In this document: positions 42,303 through 51,943 of the stretch, piece after piece
Layout: every line of letters begins with the position of its first letter
How positions within the stretch are numbered: position 1 is the stretch's first letter
Position numbers and translations under genes: made by a program
Notes under the pieces: model-generated
The model's input: the letters and a program-made list of their open reading frames with translations, nothing else
The model's database searches: none
Told to the model about the DNA's origin: nothing
Assembly (NCBI RefSeq): GCF_900187065.1
Contig: NZ_LT906483.1
Location: forward strand, 2,232,001 to 2,296,000
Source of the DNA: Mycolicibacterium thermoresistibile
Lineage (GTDB): Bacteria > Actinomycetota > Actinomycetes > Mycobacteriales > Mycobacteriaceae
Direction: 5' to 3'
Length of the DNA stretch: 64,000 nucleotides

Positions 42303-44702
42303 GTGCAGATCTTCAGGCTGAGCCGCACGGGGCTGGCCGTGGCCGGGGCCGTCACCATGGCGCTGACCGCCTGTTCCACCGCCGACGATCACCCGCGCCC
42401 CGACGGCGACGGCGCCGACCGGGTTCGGGCCACGTCGACGATCGAGTGGGTGCCGCCGCCGGATCAGCGCTATCACCGGCTGGCCACCTTCCCGGTGTAT
42501 CTGAACCGCCCCGACGGCGAAGCCGCCGACACCGAGACGGTCGCGGAGATCTCGACCGTCACCCCGGACGGCGGCACGGTCGTCTACACCGATGCGGCGG
42601 CCAAGCGCATCGGCTTCCTCGACATCCGCGATCCGGCCGCACCGGTCGGTGTGGGCACTCTGTCCCTGACCGACCTGGGGCCCCCGACCGACTCGGGGCC
42701 CTCGACCGGACCAGGCAGCGCCGACGATCAGCCCACCTCGGTGGCGGCCGTGGACGAGTACGTGCTGGTGGTGGTCGACACCACCGGCGGTGACTTCGCC
42801 GATCCGTCCGGCCGGGTCGACGTGGTGCGGCTGGCCGACCGCATCCGGGTGCACAGCATCGACCTCGGCGGTCAGCCAGACTCCGTCGCGGTGAGCCCGG
42901 ACGGGACATTGGCCGCGGTCGCCATCGAGAACCAGCGCGACGAGGAGTTCACCCCGCCCGGCGGGCAGGAGGGCGATCTGCCGCAGCCGCCCACCGGGTT
43001 CGTCGCGCTGATCGATCTCACCGGGGAGCCGGCCGACTGGCGGGTGCGGCGGGTCGACTTCGACGTCGAGGCTGCCCGCGCCGCCGGACTGGACACCCCC
43101 GAAGACCTCGAACCCGAATACGTCGACATCAACTCCCGCGGGCAGGTCGCGGTGAGCCTGCAGGAGAACAACGGCTTCGCGGTCATCGACGGTGTCACCG
43201 GTGAGGTCACCGGGATCTTCAGCGCCGGAACGCAATCGGTCGCCGGCATCGACACCACCGAGGACGGCGTCATCGATCAGAGCGGGTCGATCGGCGACAC
43301 CCCGCGCGAACCCGATGCCATCGGCTGGATCGGCGACGACCATCTGGCCACCGCCAACGAGGGCGACTGGAAGGGCGGCACCCGGGGCTGGTCGATCTTC
43401 GACGCGAACTCCGGCGAGCTGGTGTGGGACGCCGGGAACTCGTTCGCCCAACTCGCCGTCCGCGCCGGGCTGCACATCGAGAGCCGGGCGGAGGCCAAGG
43501 GCCCGGAACCCGAGGGTCTGACCGTCACCGAGCTGGCCGGCCGGCCCACCGTCCTGGTGGCCTCCGAGCGGAGCAACTTCGTCGCGGTCTACGACGTCAC
43601 CGACGTCACCGCACCACAGTTCCGGCAGCTGCTGCCCACCACACCCGGCCCGGAGGGCGTCCTGGCGATCCCGGCGCGTGACCTGCTGGTGATCTCCTCG
43701 GAGACCGACGACGCCGACGCCCGGGTGCGCGCCTCGATCAGCGTCTACGGCTACGGCGGACAGCACGCCGCGGCCGGCGGAACGCCGCCGTTCCCGTCGA
43801 TCGTCTCCGGGGACCTCGCCGACGTGCCGATCGGCTGGGGCGCCCTGGGCGCGCTGTCCGCCGACCCGGCCGACGAGAACCGGCTGTACACCGCCACCGA
43901 CATCGCCTACGGCCCGGCCCGGCTGCTCGGGGTGGACGTGTCCCGCAGCCCGGCGGTGATCGACAGCGAGTTGGTGGTGACCGCCGACGGAGATCCGGTG
44001 ACCCTCGACGTCGAGGGTGTCGCCGCCCGGCCCGACGGCGGCTTCGTGCTCGCGGTGGAGGGCGACCCCGATGAACCGGGACTCGACAACGAGGTGGTGT
44101 TCGTCGGCGCCGACGGCGGCATCGAACGGCGGGTCGCGCTCCCCGACGACATCGCCGCCGGACTCGGCGGTCAGGGGTTGGAGGGTGTCGCGCTGGACGG
44201 CGACGACGTGTGGGTGGCGGTGCAGCGGGAACTGACCGGCGATCCGCCGGGTGTGGTACGCATCGGCCGGTACCGGGCCGGCGGAGGCGGTCAGGACGTC
44301 TGGGAGTGGTTCGGCTACCCCCTGGAGCGCACCGACGCCGAGGGCGATTGGATCGGTCTGTCCGAGATCGCGGTGCACGACGGGAACCTGCTCGTGCTCG
44401 AACGCGACAAACTCAACGGCCCGGACGCCCGGATGAAGGCCGTCTACCGGGTGGCGATCCCGGCCGGGCCCGGGGTGCGCACCGCGGCCGAGGCTCCGCC
44501 GGTGCTGGCGAAGACGCCGGCGCGGGATCTGTTGCCGGATCTGCGGGCCACCAACGGGTTCACCCAGGAGAAGGTCGAGGGGCTCACCGTCGCCGGCAAC
44601 GGGCGGCTCTATGTGGTGACCGACAATGACGGTCTGGACGACGCCAACGGGGAGACGGTGTTCCTCGATCTCGGACCGGCGACCGCCGCGCTGGGCGGAT
44701 AG
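42303..44702 (+). CDS. Large lipoprotein: beta-propeller-like domain plus esterase-like/phytase-like domain
   Basis: Exported lipoprotein of 799 residues; signal peptide ends with lipobox LTAC at about residues 21-24. The N-terminal part (about 45-420) has repeated strand motifs resembling choice-of-anchor-I/YncE-type beta-propellers (QPDSVAVSPDGTLAAVAIEN, EGLTVTELAGRPTVLVASER). The C-terminal part (about 490-790) resembles the esterase-like activity of phytase family (DVEGVAARPDGGFVLAVEGD, GLEGVALDGDDVWVAVQREL, FTQEKVEGLTVAGNGRLYVV). GTG 42303 follows GAGGGG. It lies between recN and the steA-like gene, where M. tuberculosis has no counterpart that I know of. Substrate unknown; surface phosphate scavenging is a guess. 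Confidence 0.82.
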   Translation: MQIFRLSRTGLAVAGAVTMALTACSTADDHPRPDGDGADRVRATSTIEWVPPPDQRYHRLATFPVYLNRPDGEAADTETVAEISTVTPDGGTVVYTDAAAKRIGFLDIRDPAAPVGVGTLSLTDLGPPTDSGPSTGPGSADDQPTSVAAVDEYVLVVVDTTGGDFADPSGRVDVVRLADRIRVHSIDLGGQPDSVAVSPDGTLAAVAIENQRDEEFTPPGGQEGDLPQPPTGFVALIDLTGEPADWRVRRVDFDVEAARAAGLDTPEDLEPEYVDINSRGQVAVSLQENNGFAVIDGVTGEVTGIFSAGTQSVAGIDTTEDGVIDQSGSIGDTPREPDAIGWIGDDHLATANEGDWKGGTRGWSIFDANSGELVWDAGNSFAQLAVRAGLHIESRAEAKGPEPEGLTVTELAGRPTVLVASERSNFVAVYDVTDVTAPQFRQLLPTTPGPEGVLAIPARDLLVISSETDDADARVRASISVYGYGGQHAAAGGTPPFPSIVSGDLADVPIGWGALGALSADPADENRLYTATDIAYGPARLLGVDVSRSPAVIDSELVVTADGDPVTLDVEGVAARPDGGFVLAVEGDPDEPGLDNEVVFVGADGGIERRVALPDDIAAGLGGQGLEGVALDGDDVWVAVQRELTGDPPGVVRIGRYRAGGGGQDVWEWFGYPLERTDAEGDWIGLSEIAVHDGNLLVLERDKLNGPDARMKAVYRVAIPAGPGVRTAAEAPPVLAKTPARDLLPDLRATNGFTQEKVEGLTVAGNGRLYVVTDNDGLDDANGETVFLDLGPATAALGG

Positions 44703-44766
44703 CCCGCCAGGCTGTGACGGCTGGGGCTGGAGAAACTTCTGGGGCAGGTGTTACGGCGCGCCTCCA

Positions 44767-44794
44767 CCTCAACTTGAGGGTTAGCGTAAACAAT
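44767..44794 (+). promoter_or_regulatory. Palindrome and -10-like element upstream of the steA-like gene
   Basis: A perfect 13-base inverted repeat CCTCAA-C-TTGAGG (44767-44779) is followed by AACAAT (44789-44794), which would give a transcript starting at or next to ATG 44801. The half-sites equal those of MerR/SoxR-type operators, but the centre is 5 bases shorter than a SoxR box. Operator role is inferred. Confidence 0.4.
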
Positions 44795-44800
44795 CGCCGC

Positions 44801-45985
44801 ATGAGGATGACTGCGCTGCTGTCCCGTAACGCCGCCGCACGCCCGGGGATCACCGGTACCGCCCGGGTGGACCGCGACATCAACCGGCTCCTGCGGCGGG
44901 TGGCCCCCGGCGACATCGTCGTCATCGACGCGCTCGACCTCGATCGGATCACCGCCGACGCGCTGGTGGAGGCCAATGTGGCCGGGGTGGTGAACGCGTC
45001 GCCGTCGATCTCCGGCCGGTACCCCAATCTGGGCCCGGAGGTGCTGGTCGCCAACGGCATCGCCCTGATCGACGAGACCGGCCCCGAGGTGTTCAAGAAG
45101 GTCAAGGACGGGGCGAAGATCCGGCTGCACAACGGCGGGATCTACTCCGGGGACCGGCGGCTGGCGCTCGGTGTGGAGCGCACCGACCATGACATCCACG
45201 AGTTGATGCACGAGGCCAAGAGCGGTCTGGTGGCCCACCTCGAGGCGTTCGCCGGCAACACCATCGAGTTCATCCGCAGCGAGAGCCCGCTGCTGATCGA
45301 CGGCATCGGCATTCCGGACATCGACGTCGACCTGCACCGGCGGCACGTGGTGGTGGTCGCCGAGGAACCGGGCGCCGCCGACGACCTCAAGGCGCTCAAA
45401 CCGTTCATCAAGGAGTATCAGCCGGTCCTGGTCGGGGTGGGCACCGGCGCCGACATCCTGCGCAAGGCCGGATACCGGCCGGCGTTGATCGTCGGCGACC
45501 CGGACAAGATGAGCGCCGAGGTGCTGCGCAGCGGGGCTCAGGTGATCCTGCCCGCCGACGCCGACGGGCACGCCGCGGGTCTGGAGCGCATCCAGGACCT
45601 CGGCGTGGGTGCGATGACGTTCCCCGCCGCCGGCTCGGCCGCCGACCTGGCCTTGCTCTTGTGCGATCACCACGGCGCCTCGCTGATCGTCACCTGCGGT
45701 CACACCGCCACCATCGAGGAGTTCTTCGACCGCTCGCGTCAGCAGAGCAACCCCTCGACGTTCCTGACCCGGCTCAAGGTGGGGGAGAAGCTGGTCGATG
45801 CCAAGGCGGTGGCCACGCTGTACCGCAGCCGGGTCTCCGCCGGCGCGATCGCCCTGCTGGTGCTGGCGATGCTCATCGCGGTCATCGTCGCGTTGTGGGT
45901 GGCCCGCGTCGACACCGTCGTCGTCGACTGGGTCATCGACTACTGGAACCGGTTCTCGCTCTGGGTCCAGGGCCTGGTGAGCTAG
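44801..45985 (+). CDS. steA: SteA-like cell-division/cytokinesis protein with thiamin pyrophosphokinase-like domain (Rv1697)
   Basis: A 394-residue membrane-anchored protein: cytosolic N-terminal region (about 1-340) with GRYPNLGPEVL, FIRSESPLLIDGIGIP and a TPK-like part (VGDPDKMSAEVL, LPADADGHAAGLERIQDLGV), then one transmembrane segment (about 348-368) and a short outer tail. The ortholog of Corynebacterium SteA works with SteB in controlling cell-wall cleavage at division (established in Corynebacterium). ATG 44801 agrees with the Rv1697 start; longer starts upstream would cross the palindrome. Six bases before the steB-like gene. Confidence 0.88.
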   Translation: MRMTALLSRNAAARPGITGTARVDRDINRLLRRVAPGDIVVIDALDLDRITADALVEANVAGVVNASPSISGRYPNLGPEVLVANGIALIDETGPEVFKKVKDGAKIRLHNGGIYSGDRRLALGVERTDHDIHELMHEAKSGLVAHLEAFAGNTIEFIRSESPLLIDGIGIPDIDVDLHRRHVVVVAEEPGAADDLKALKPFIKEYQPVLVGVGTGADILRKAGYRPALIVGDPDKMSAEVLRSGAQVILPADADGHAAGLERIQDLGVGAMTFPAAGSAADLALLLCDHHGASLIVTCGHTATIEEFFDRSRQQSNPSTFLTRLKVGEKLVDAKAVATLYRSRVSAGAIALLVLAMLIAVIVALWVARVDTVVVDWVIDYWNRFSLWVQGLVS

Positions 45986-45991
45986 CCGCCC

Positions 45992-46930
45992 GTGATATCC
46001 CTACGCGCGCACGCGATCTCTCTCGCAGCGGTGTTCCTGGCGCTGGCCCTCGGGGTGGCGTTGGGCTCCGGCCTGCTGTCCAACACGGTGCTGTCCGGGC
46101 TGCGGTCGGACAAGGCGGAGCTGCAGAACGAGATCGACTCGCTGACCGACGAACGTAACGCGCTCAACGAGAAACTCCGTGCGGCAGGGGAATTCGATGC
46201 CCAGATGGCACACCGAATCCTGCGCGACACCCTCGCGGGCAAATCCGTGGTGCTGTTCCGCACCCCGGACGCCGCGGACGCCGACCTCGACGGCCTCACC
46301 CGGGTGCTCGGGCAGGCGGGCGGCACGGTCACCGGCACCATCGAGCTGACCGAGGAGTTCGTCGACGCCAACTCGGCGGAGAAACTACTGTCGGTGGTGA
46401 ACTCCCCGATCCTGCCGGCGGGGCGGCAGCTCAGCACCCGGTCGGTGGATCAGGGCTCCCAGGCCGGCGACCTGCTGGGCATCTCGCTGTTGATTCCCCG
46501 CGACCCGGCGGTGCCCCCGGTCGCCGCCGCCGACCGGGAGACGGTGCTGGTCGCGCTGCGCGACACGGGGTTCATCAGGTACAGCGGCCCGGTCGAAGCC
46601 GCCGACACCGCGCTGATCGTCACCGGCGGACCGCTCGGCGAGGACGCCGGCAACCGGGGCGCCACCGTGGCGCGGTTCGCCGCCGGGTTGTCTCCCCACG
46701 GATCGGGCACCGTGCTCACCGGACGGGACGGGTCCGCGTCCGGTGTCGCGGCAGTGGCGGTGACCAGGGCCGACGCGGCCCTCTCCGACGCCGTGAGCAC
46801 GGTCGACGACATCGACTCCGAAGCCGGGCGGATCACCAGCGTGCTGGCGCTGCGGCAACTGATCGACGGCTCCCGGCCCGGCCAGTACGGCACCGGCCGG
46901 GGAGCCACCTCGGTGACGGTTCCCCAGTGA
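45992..46930 (+). CDS. steB: SteB/MctB-like protein (Rv1698)
   Basis: A 312-residue protein with one N-terminal membrane segment (about 5-30), a coiled coil immediately after (about 35-65: DKAELQNEIDSLTDERNALN) and an extracytoplasmic domain. M. tuberculosis Rv1698 was named MctB for a role in copper handling and channel formation; the Corynebacterium homolog SteB forms a complex with SteA, and the adjacent genes here fit that pairing. GTG 45992. The stop codon is the first of three in-frame TGA codons in a 12-bp repeat. Confidence 0.88.
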   Translation: MISLRAHAISLAAVFLALALGVALGSGLLSNTVLSGLRSDKAELQNEIDSLTDERNALNEKLRAAGEFDAQMAHRILRDTLAGKSVVLFRTPDAADADLDGLTRVLGQAGGTVTGTIELTEEFVDANSAEKLLSVVNSPILPAGRQLSTRSVDQGSQAGDLLGISLLIPRDPAVPPVAAADRETVLVALRDTGFIRYSGPVEAADTALIVTGGPLGEDAGNRGATVARFAAGLSPHGSGTVLTGRDGSASGVAAVAVTRADAALSDAVSTVDDIDSEAGRITSVLALRQLIDGSRPGQYGTGRGATSVTVPQ

Positions 46931-46954
46931 ATCCCCCAGTGAATCCCCCGGTGA
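46928..46954 (+). repeat. 12-bp direct repeat carrying three in-frame TGA codons
   Basis: TGAATCCCCCAG, TGAATCCCCCGG and TGAACCGACCGG follow each other from the steB-like stop codon, spaced exactly 12 bases, so TGA recurs in the same frame at 46928, 46940 and 46952. It looks like slippage duplication of the gene end. Confidence 0.7.
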
Positions 46955-46981
46955 ACCGACCGGTGCCCTCCTGACGCTCTC

Positions 46982-47017
46982 CCGACCCGCCCGGGGCGGG
47001 CGTGCCGGGCGGGTCGG
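46982..47017 (+). terminator. GC-rich terminator hairpin between the steB-like gene and pyrG
   Basis: Perfect 13-bp stem CCGACCCGCCCGG (46982-46994) with its complement at 47005-47017 and a 10-base loop; no T-tract follows. Such U-less hairpins are frequent after mycobacterial genes. It separates the steA/steB-like genes from the pyrG promoter. Confidence 0.65.
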
Positions 47018-47065
47018 AGCCGGGTGCCGCTCGGCGCGTCAGCGCCGCACTGTTCCAGACGGTGT

Positions 47066-47071
47066 TAAGGT
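47066..47071 (+). promoter_or_regulatory. Candidate pyrG -10 element (TAAGGT)
   Basis: TAAGGT fits TANNNT; no good -35 is present. A start near 47078 gives an untranslated leader of about 87 bases before the TTG codon at 47165, long for this region, and with a G/C-rich part able to pair (GGCAGGCCCC with nearby complements). Confidence 0.45.
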
Positions 47072-47164
47072 GGGGTTCCGTGGGTCGGCAGGCCCCAAGC
47101 TAGGCCAACCACACCCGTCCAGGCCTTGAAAAGTAAGACCTGCCCGTCGTCACGGAGGTTGCTC

Positions 47165-48958
47165 TTGCCATCGTTTCGCAAGCACCCGCTCACCACCACA
47201 AAGCACCTCTTCGTCAGTGGCGGCGTGGTCTCCTCGCTGGGCAAGGGGCTCACCGGCGCCAGCCTCGGTCAGTTGCTGACCGCGCGGGGTCTGTATGTGA
47301 CCATGCAGAAGCTCGACCCCTATCTGAACGTCGACCCCGGGACCATGAACCCGTTCCAGCACGGTGAGGTGTTCGTCACCGAGGACGGCGCCGAAACCGA
47401 TCTCGACATCGGGCACTACGAGCGGTTCCTGGACCGCGACCTGCCCGGGTCGGCGAATGTGACGACCGGTCAGGTCTATTCGACGGTGATCGCCAAGGAG
47501 CGCCGCGGGGAGTATCTCGGCGACACGGTGCAGGTCATCCCGCACATCACCGACGAGATCAAGCGGCGGATCATGGCGATGGCCGAACCGGACGCCGACG
47601 GCAACCGGCCGGACGTGATCATCACCGAGATCGGTGGCACGGTGGGCGACATCGAGTCGCTGCCGTTCCTGGAGGCCGCACGGCAGGTCCGCCACGAGGT
47701 GGGCCGGGAGAACTGCTTCTTCCTGCACGTGTCACTGGTGCCGTACCTGGCCCCGTCCGGTGAGCTGAAGACCAAACCCACCCAGCACTCGGTGGCGGCC
47801 CTGCGCAGCATCGGTATCACCCCCGACGCGTTGATCCTGCGCTGCGACCGGGATGTGCCCGACAGCCTGAAGAACAAGATCGCGCTGATGTGCGACGTCG
47901 ATGTCGACGGTGTGATCTCCACCCCCGACGCACCGTCGATCTACGACATCCCCAAGGTCCTGCACCGCGAGGAACTCGACGCGTTCGTGGTGCGCAGACT
48001 CAATCTGCCCTTCCGCGACGTGGACTGGACGCAGTGGAACGATCTGCTCAGCCGTGTGCATGATCCGCGCGAGACGGTGCGAATCGCGTTGGTGGGCAAG
48101 TACATCGACCTGTCCGATGCCTACCTGTCGGTGGCGGAGGCGTTGCGTGCCGGTGGTTTCGCACACCACGCTCGGGTGGAGATGCGCTGGGTGGCCTCCG
48201 ACGACTGCGACTCCGACAGTGGGGTGAAGGCCGCGCTCGAGGACGTGCACGGCGTCCTGATCCCGGGCGGGTTCGGGATCCGGGGGATCGAGGGCAAGAT
48301 CGGCGCCGTCCGGTATGCGCGCAAACGTGGCCTCCCGGTGCTGGGGCTGTGTCTGGGGTTGCAGTGCATCGTGATCGAAGCGGCCCGTTCGGTCGGTCTG
48401 ACCCAAGCCAACTCGACCGAGTTCGACCCGGACACCCCCGAACCGGTGATCTCGACGATGGCCGATCAACTCGATGCGGTCACCGGGGCGGCCGATCTGG
48501 GCGGCACCATGCGGTTGGGCGCCTACCCGGCCGTGCTCGAGCCGGGATCGATTGTCGCGGAGGCATATCAGGCGACCGAGGTGTCCGAGCGGCACCGGCA
48601 TCGCTATGAGGTGAACAACGCCTACCGGGAGCGCATCGCAAAGAGCGGACTGCGGTTCTCCGGTACCAGCCCGGACGGCCACCTGGTGGAGTTCGTCGAA
48701 TACCCGCGGGAGATCCACCCGTTCCTGGTCGGCACCCAGGCCCATCCGGAACTGAAGAGCCGGCCCACCCGGCCACATCCGTTGTTCACCGCGTTCGTCG
48801 GCGCCGCGCTGGAATTCAAGGCCGCGGAACGGCTTCCGGTGGAGATTCCGGAACACCACCGCGCCAACGGTGCGGAGCACGAGCCGGATGCGGCCGGCCC
48901 GGAGGTGGCCGATGCCGGGGTCGGTCCGTTGCTGCAAGAGCCCGTGCACCGTGGCTGA
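47165..48958 (+). CDS. pyrG: CTP synthase
   Basis: Makes CTP from UTP, ATP and glutamine; 597 residues. The synthetase domain (about 1-275) begins [19 protein letters not shown] with the P-loop-like GxxSxLGKG, and includes [21 protein letters not shown]. The glutaminase domain (about 300-555) has [10 protein letters not shown] and the nucleophile Cys in GLCLGLQC, with HPEL near the end. I choose TTG 47165 as start because a GGAGG ribosome-binding site lies 6 bases before it and the protein then aligns with known N-termini. C-terminal tail of about 40 residues is Glu/Ala-rich. Overlaps the NUDIX gene by 8 bases. Confidence 0.95.
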   Translation: MPSFRKHPLTTTKHLFVSGGVVSSLGKGLTGASLGQLLTARGLYVTMQKLDPYLNVDPGTMNPFQHGEVFVTEDGAETDLDIGHYERFLDRDLPGSANVTTGQVYSTVIAKERRGEYLGDTVQVIPHITDEIKRRIMAMAEPDADGNRPDVIITEIGGTVGDIESLPFLEAARQVRHEVGRENCFFLHVSLVPYLAPSGELKTKPTQHSVAALRSIGITPDALILRCDRDVPDSLKNKIALMCDVDVDGVISTPDAPSIYDIPKVLHREELDAFVVRRLNLPFRDVDWTQWNDLLSRVHDPRETVRIALVGKYIDLSDAYLSVAEALRAGGFAHHARVEMRWVASDDCDSDSGVKAALEDVHGVLIPGGFGIRGIEGKIGAVRYARKRGLPVLGLCLGLQCIVIEAARSVGLTQANSTEFDPDTPEPVISTMADQLDAVTGAADLGGTMRLGAYPAVLEPGSIVAEAYQATEVSERHRHRYEVNNAYRERIAKSGLRFSGTSPDGHLVEFVEYPREIHPFLVGTQAHPELKSRPTRPHPLFTAFVGAALEFKAAERLPVEIPEHHRANGAEHEPDAAGPEVADAGVGPLLQEPVHRG

Positions 48959-49595
48959 GCGCGGTACGCATCAATACGACATTGTTGACAGTGAAACCCG
49001 TTATGTCGGCAGCATTCTCGCGCTCCGTGTCGACGAGGTCCGGATGCCCGGTGGGGGCACCGCACCTCGGGAGGTTGTCGAGCATTTCGGTGCGGTAGCG
49101 ATCGTCGCCATGGACGCGGACCGCAACGTGGCGCTCGTGCACCAGTACCGCCACCCGGTGCGCCGGCGGCTGTGGGAACTGCCCGCCGGTCTGCTCGATG
49201 AGCCCGGCGAACCGCCGCACCTCACCGCCGCCCGCGAACTCGAGGAGGAGGCCGGGTTGGCGGCGCGAGACTGGCGGGTGCTGGTGGATCTGGTCTCGAG
49301 CCCCGGGTTCAGCGATGAGTGCGTGCGGGTGTATCTGGCCACCGGGCTGACGGAGGTGCCGCGGCCCGATGCACACCATGAGGAAGCCGATCTGACGCTG
49401 CGGTGGTTCCCGCTGGCCGAGGCGGTGCGCATGGTGCTCGCCGGTGAGATCGTCAACTCCATCGCGGTGGCGGGCCTGCTGGCGGCGCACGCGCACGCCG
49501 GTGCCCACCCGGGACCGACCGCCGAACTGCGATCGGTCGACGCGCCGTGGCCGGACCGGCCCACCGACTTCGCCGCCCGGAAGGCCCACCGGTGA
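48951..49595 (+). CDS. NUDIX hydrolase, ADP-ribose pyrophosphatase-like (Rv1700)
   Basis: Hydrolyses ADP-ribose-type dinucleotides to AMP and ribose 5-phosphate in the cytosol (established for the Rv1700 ortholog). The 214-residue protein has the NUDIX box [18 protein letters not shown] (about 85-102), with the catalytic REx2EE core, and WELPAGLLD just before it. GTG 48951 gives the conserved short N-terminus and overlaps the pyrG 3' end by 8 bases; the stop overlaps the xerD GTG. Confidence 0.92.
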   Translation: MAERGTHQYDIVDSETRYVGSILALRVDEVRMPGGGTAPREVVEHFGAVAIVAMDADRNVALVHQYRHPVRRRLWELPAGLLDEPGEPPHLTAARELEEEAGLAARDWRVLVDLVSSPGFSDECVRVYLATGLTEVPRPDAHHEEADLTLRWFPLAEAVRMVLAGEIVNSIAVAGLLAAHAHAGAHPGPTAELRSVDAPWPDRPTDFAARKAHR

Positions 49596-50575
49596 CCACC
49601 TCCGAGCAGGTGCCGCGATCGGACGAGCCGCCCCACCCGCACCGGGTGCTCGACGATCAGATCCAGGGCTACCTGGACCACCTGTCCATCGAACGCGGCG
49701 TCGCCGCCAACACCCTGAGTTCCTACCGGCGGGATCTGCGCCGCTACGCGGAACATCTGCTCGCTCGGGGGATCGACGATCTGGCCAAGGTGCACGAGTC
49801 AGATGTCGCCGACTTCCTGGTGGCCTTGCGCCGCGGTGATCCGGACACCGGGGCGGCCGGGCTGTCGGCGGTGTCGGCGGCCCGGGCGCTGATCGCGGTG
49901 CGGGGTCTGCACCGGTTCGCCGCCGCGGAGGGCGTCACCGAACTCGACGTCGCCCGGTCGGTGAAGCCCCCGACACCGAGCCGGCGGTTGCCCAAGAGCC
50001 TGACCGTGGACGAGGTGCTGGCACTGCTCGCCGGCGCCGGTGGCGACTCGGAGTCCGACGGTCCGCTGACACTGCGCAACCGGGCGCTGCTGGAGCTGCT
50101 CTACTCGACCGGCGCCCGGATCTCCGAGGCGGTGGGCCTCGACATCGACGATGTGGACACCGTGGCGCGGTCGGTGCTGCTGCGCGGTAAGGGCGGAAAG
50201 CAGCGCCTGGTGCCGATCGGCCGGCCCGCGGTCAGCGCGCTGGACGCCTATCTGGTGCGGGGACGGCCGGAACTCGTCCGCCGCGGCCGCGGCACCCCGG
50301 CGATATTCCTCAACGCCCGCGGTGGGCGGTTGTCACGCCAGAGCGCGTGGCAGGTGCTGCAGGATGCCGCCGAACGCGCCGGCATCAAGGCCGGGGTGTC
50401 ACCGCACACCCTGCGGCATTCGTTCGCCACCCATCTGCTCGACGGCGGCGCGGACGTGCGGGTGGTGCAGGAACTGCTCGGACATGCCTCGGTGACAACC
50501 ACCCAGATCTACACCATGGTCACCGTGCACGCGTTGCGCGAAGTCTGGGCCGGCGCGCATCCCCGTGCGCGGTGA
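49592..50575 (+). CDS. xerD: Site-specific tyrosine recombinase XerD
   Basis: Works with XerC at dif to resolve chromosome dimers. The 327-residue protein has a SAM-like N-terminal core-binding domain (about 25-125) and the tyrosine recombinase domain with all catalytic residues: Arg in STGARISEA, Lys in GKGGKQR, HTLRH, GHAS and the nucleophile Tyr in [11 protein letters not shown] 49592 overlaps the NUDIX stop. Ortholog of Rv1701 and thus a host core gene, not a phage integrase; the accessory cluster begins just after it. Confidence 0.94.
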   Translation: MTTSEQVPRSDEPPHPHRVLDDQIQGYLDHLSIERGVAANTLSSYRRDLRRYAEHLLARGIDDLAKVHESDVADFLVALRRGDPDTGAAGLSAVSAARALIAVRGLHRFAAAEGVTELDVARSVKPPTPSRRLPKSLTVDEVLALLAGAGGDSESDGPLTLRNRALLELLYSTGARISEAVGLDIDDVDTVARSVLLRGKGGKQRLVPIGRPAVSALDAYLVRGRPELVRRGRGTPAIFLNARGGRLSRQSAWQVLQDAAERAGIKAGVSPHTLRHSFATHLLDGGADVRVVQELLGHASVTTTQIYTMVTVHALREVWAGAHPRAR

Positions 50576-50702
50576 ACGGGCGGCTTCCGCCAGCCGGCGG
50601 CGAAAACGACGTCCAGCTGCGCAGGTGCGACCGGGCGGGCCGCGCCCAGCAATCCCGGCTTGACGCCCTGAACCGATCCGACGCAAATTCCGACAACCCC
50701 TT

Positions 50703-50730
50703 TTGATCATCACGGGGTGGACTCTAGGCT
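50703..50730 (+). promoter_or_regulatory. Candidate promoter for the first O-methyltransferase
   Basis: TTGATC (50703-50708), 16-base spacer, TAGGCT (50725-50730); predicted start about 50737, 57 bases before ATG 50794. The rest of the 218-base gap after xerD holds no gene or terminator that I can recognise. Confidence 0.5.
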
Positions 50731-50793
50731 CGGCAGAGTCGCACCGTTTCGGGGGTGCTCGACCGGGGGAGCCCGGGGAATCGGGGGGATCAC

Positions 50794-51918
50794 ATGGTGA
50801 GCCGACACACCTTTGCCCGCACGACCACCACGCACAGTCCGACGATTCCGCCCCCGGCGCTGGTCCGCGCGGTGGAGACGGTACGCACCGGGCTGCAGCG
50901 GGTCCGGGCCCGCATGGCGCCCCCGTTCGCCGGGGTGCTCGACCTGGCGATGGGCTATGCGGTGAGCCATGCCGTGCAGGCCGCGGCGCGGCTGGCCATC
51001 GCGGACGTGTTCGACGACGGGCCGTTGAGCGTCGAGCGGATCGCCGAGCGCATCGACGCCGACGCTCACGCCGTGCGCAGGCTGTTGCGGGTGCTGGCCA
51101 GCCACCAGATCTTCCGGGAGCGCCGGGACGGCAGGTTCGAGATGACGCCGATGTCGCACGCATTGCGCAGCGATGCGCCGGTGTCGATCCGGCCGCTGCT
51201 GATGATGATCAGTCATCCGTTCTACACCGAGCATTTCGCCCGTCTGCCCGATGTGGTCCGGACGGGCCGCACGAGCGTCGAGTCAACGTATGGCGCAGGT
51301 CTTTTCGACTGCCTTGAGCAGGACCCTGACGCCGCCGCCGTGTTCAACGACGCGATGACCTGCGTGACCGCGATGGCGGTTCCGCCCGTTCTCGCCGCGT
51401 ACGACTTCACCGACGCGGAGACGATCGTCGATGTGGGCGGTGGTGCCGGGCAATTGCTCGCCGCCGTGCTGAATGCGGCGCCGCAGGCCCGCGGGGTACT
51501 GTTCGAGCAGTCGTCGTTGAAGGATCACGCGCAGCGGGTCTTCGAGTCCGCGGGAGTGGCCGACCGCGCCACGATCGAGACCGGTTCCTTCTTCGAGGCG
51601 GTGCCCGAAGGCGGGGACATCTACCTGCTCAAACACGTGGTGCACGACTGGGACGACCGGCAGGCGGCCGCCATCCTCGCCACGGTACGGGAGTCGATGA
51701 GCCCGAACGCCCGACTGCTGCTGGCGGAGACGGTGATCCCGCCGGGAAACAGGCCGCACTTCGGCAAGCTGCTGGACCTCGACATGCTGGTCTTCGCCGG
51801 AGGACGGGAACGCACCGCACCGGAGTTCACCGACCTGCTGACCGGTAGTGGTTTCACACCACCGCGAATCATTCCCACGGCGATCCACCTCTCGTTGCTC
51901 GAGGCTGTACCGAACTGA
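50794..51918 (+). CDS. SAM-dependent O-methyltransferase with N-terminal dimerisation domain
   Basis: Predicted small-molecule O-methyltransferase of the plant-COMT/hydroxyneurosporene methyltransferase class, 374 residues. N-terminal winged-helix dimerisation domain (about 45-125: AARLAIADVFDDGPLSVERI), then a Rossmann SAM domain with motif I VDVGGGAGQLLAAVL, the ILLKHVVHDWDD-type segment (YLLKHVVHDWDDRQA) that carries the usual catalytic His, and LLAETVIPPG. ATG 50794 has a GGGGGG ribosome-binding site about 6 bases upstream; an in-frame GTG at 50755 lacks one. It converges on the COMT gene. Likely tailors the product of the neighbouring cluster (inference). Confidence 0.87.
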   Translation: MVSRHTFARTTTTHSPTIPPPALVRAVETVRTGLQRVRARMAPPFAGVLDLAMGYAVSHAVQAAARLAIADVFDDGPLSVERIAERIDADAHAVRRLLRVLASHQIFRERRDGRFEMTPMSHALRSDAPVSIRPLLMMISHPFYTEHFARLPDVVRTGRTSVESTYGAGLFDCLEQDPDAAAVFNDAMTCVTAMAVPPVLAAYDFTDAETIVDVGGGAGQLLAAVLNAAPQARGVLFEQSSLKDHAQRVFESAGVADRATIETGSFFEAVPEGGDIYLLKHVVHDWDDRQAAAILATVRESMSPNARLLLAETVIPPGNRPHFGKLLDLDMLVFAGGRERTAPEFTDLLTGSGFTPPRIIPTAIHLSLLEAVPN

Positions 51919-51943
51919 CGGGCCGAACTGAACGGGTACCGGG

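Noticed and set aside
49592..50575. Tyrosine recombinase as integrase of a genomic island containing the adjacent cluster
   Set aside because: It is the syntenic core xerD, co-translated with the NUDIX gene; no att repeats or tRNA target were seen around the cluster.
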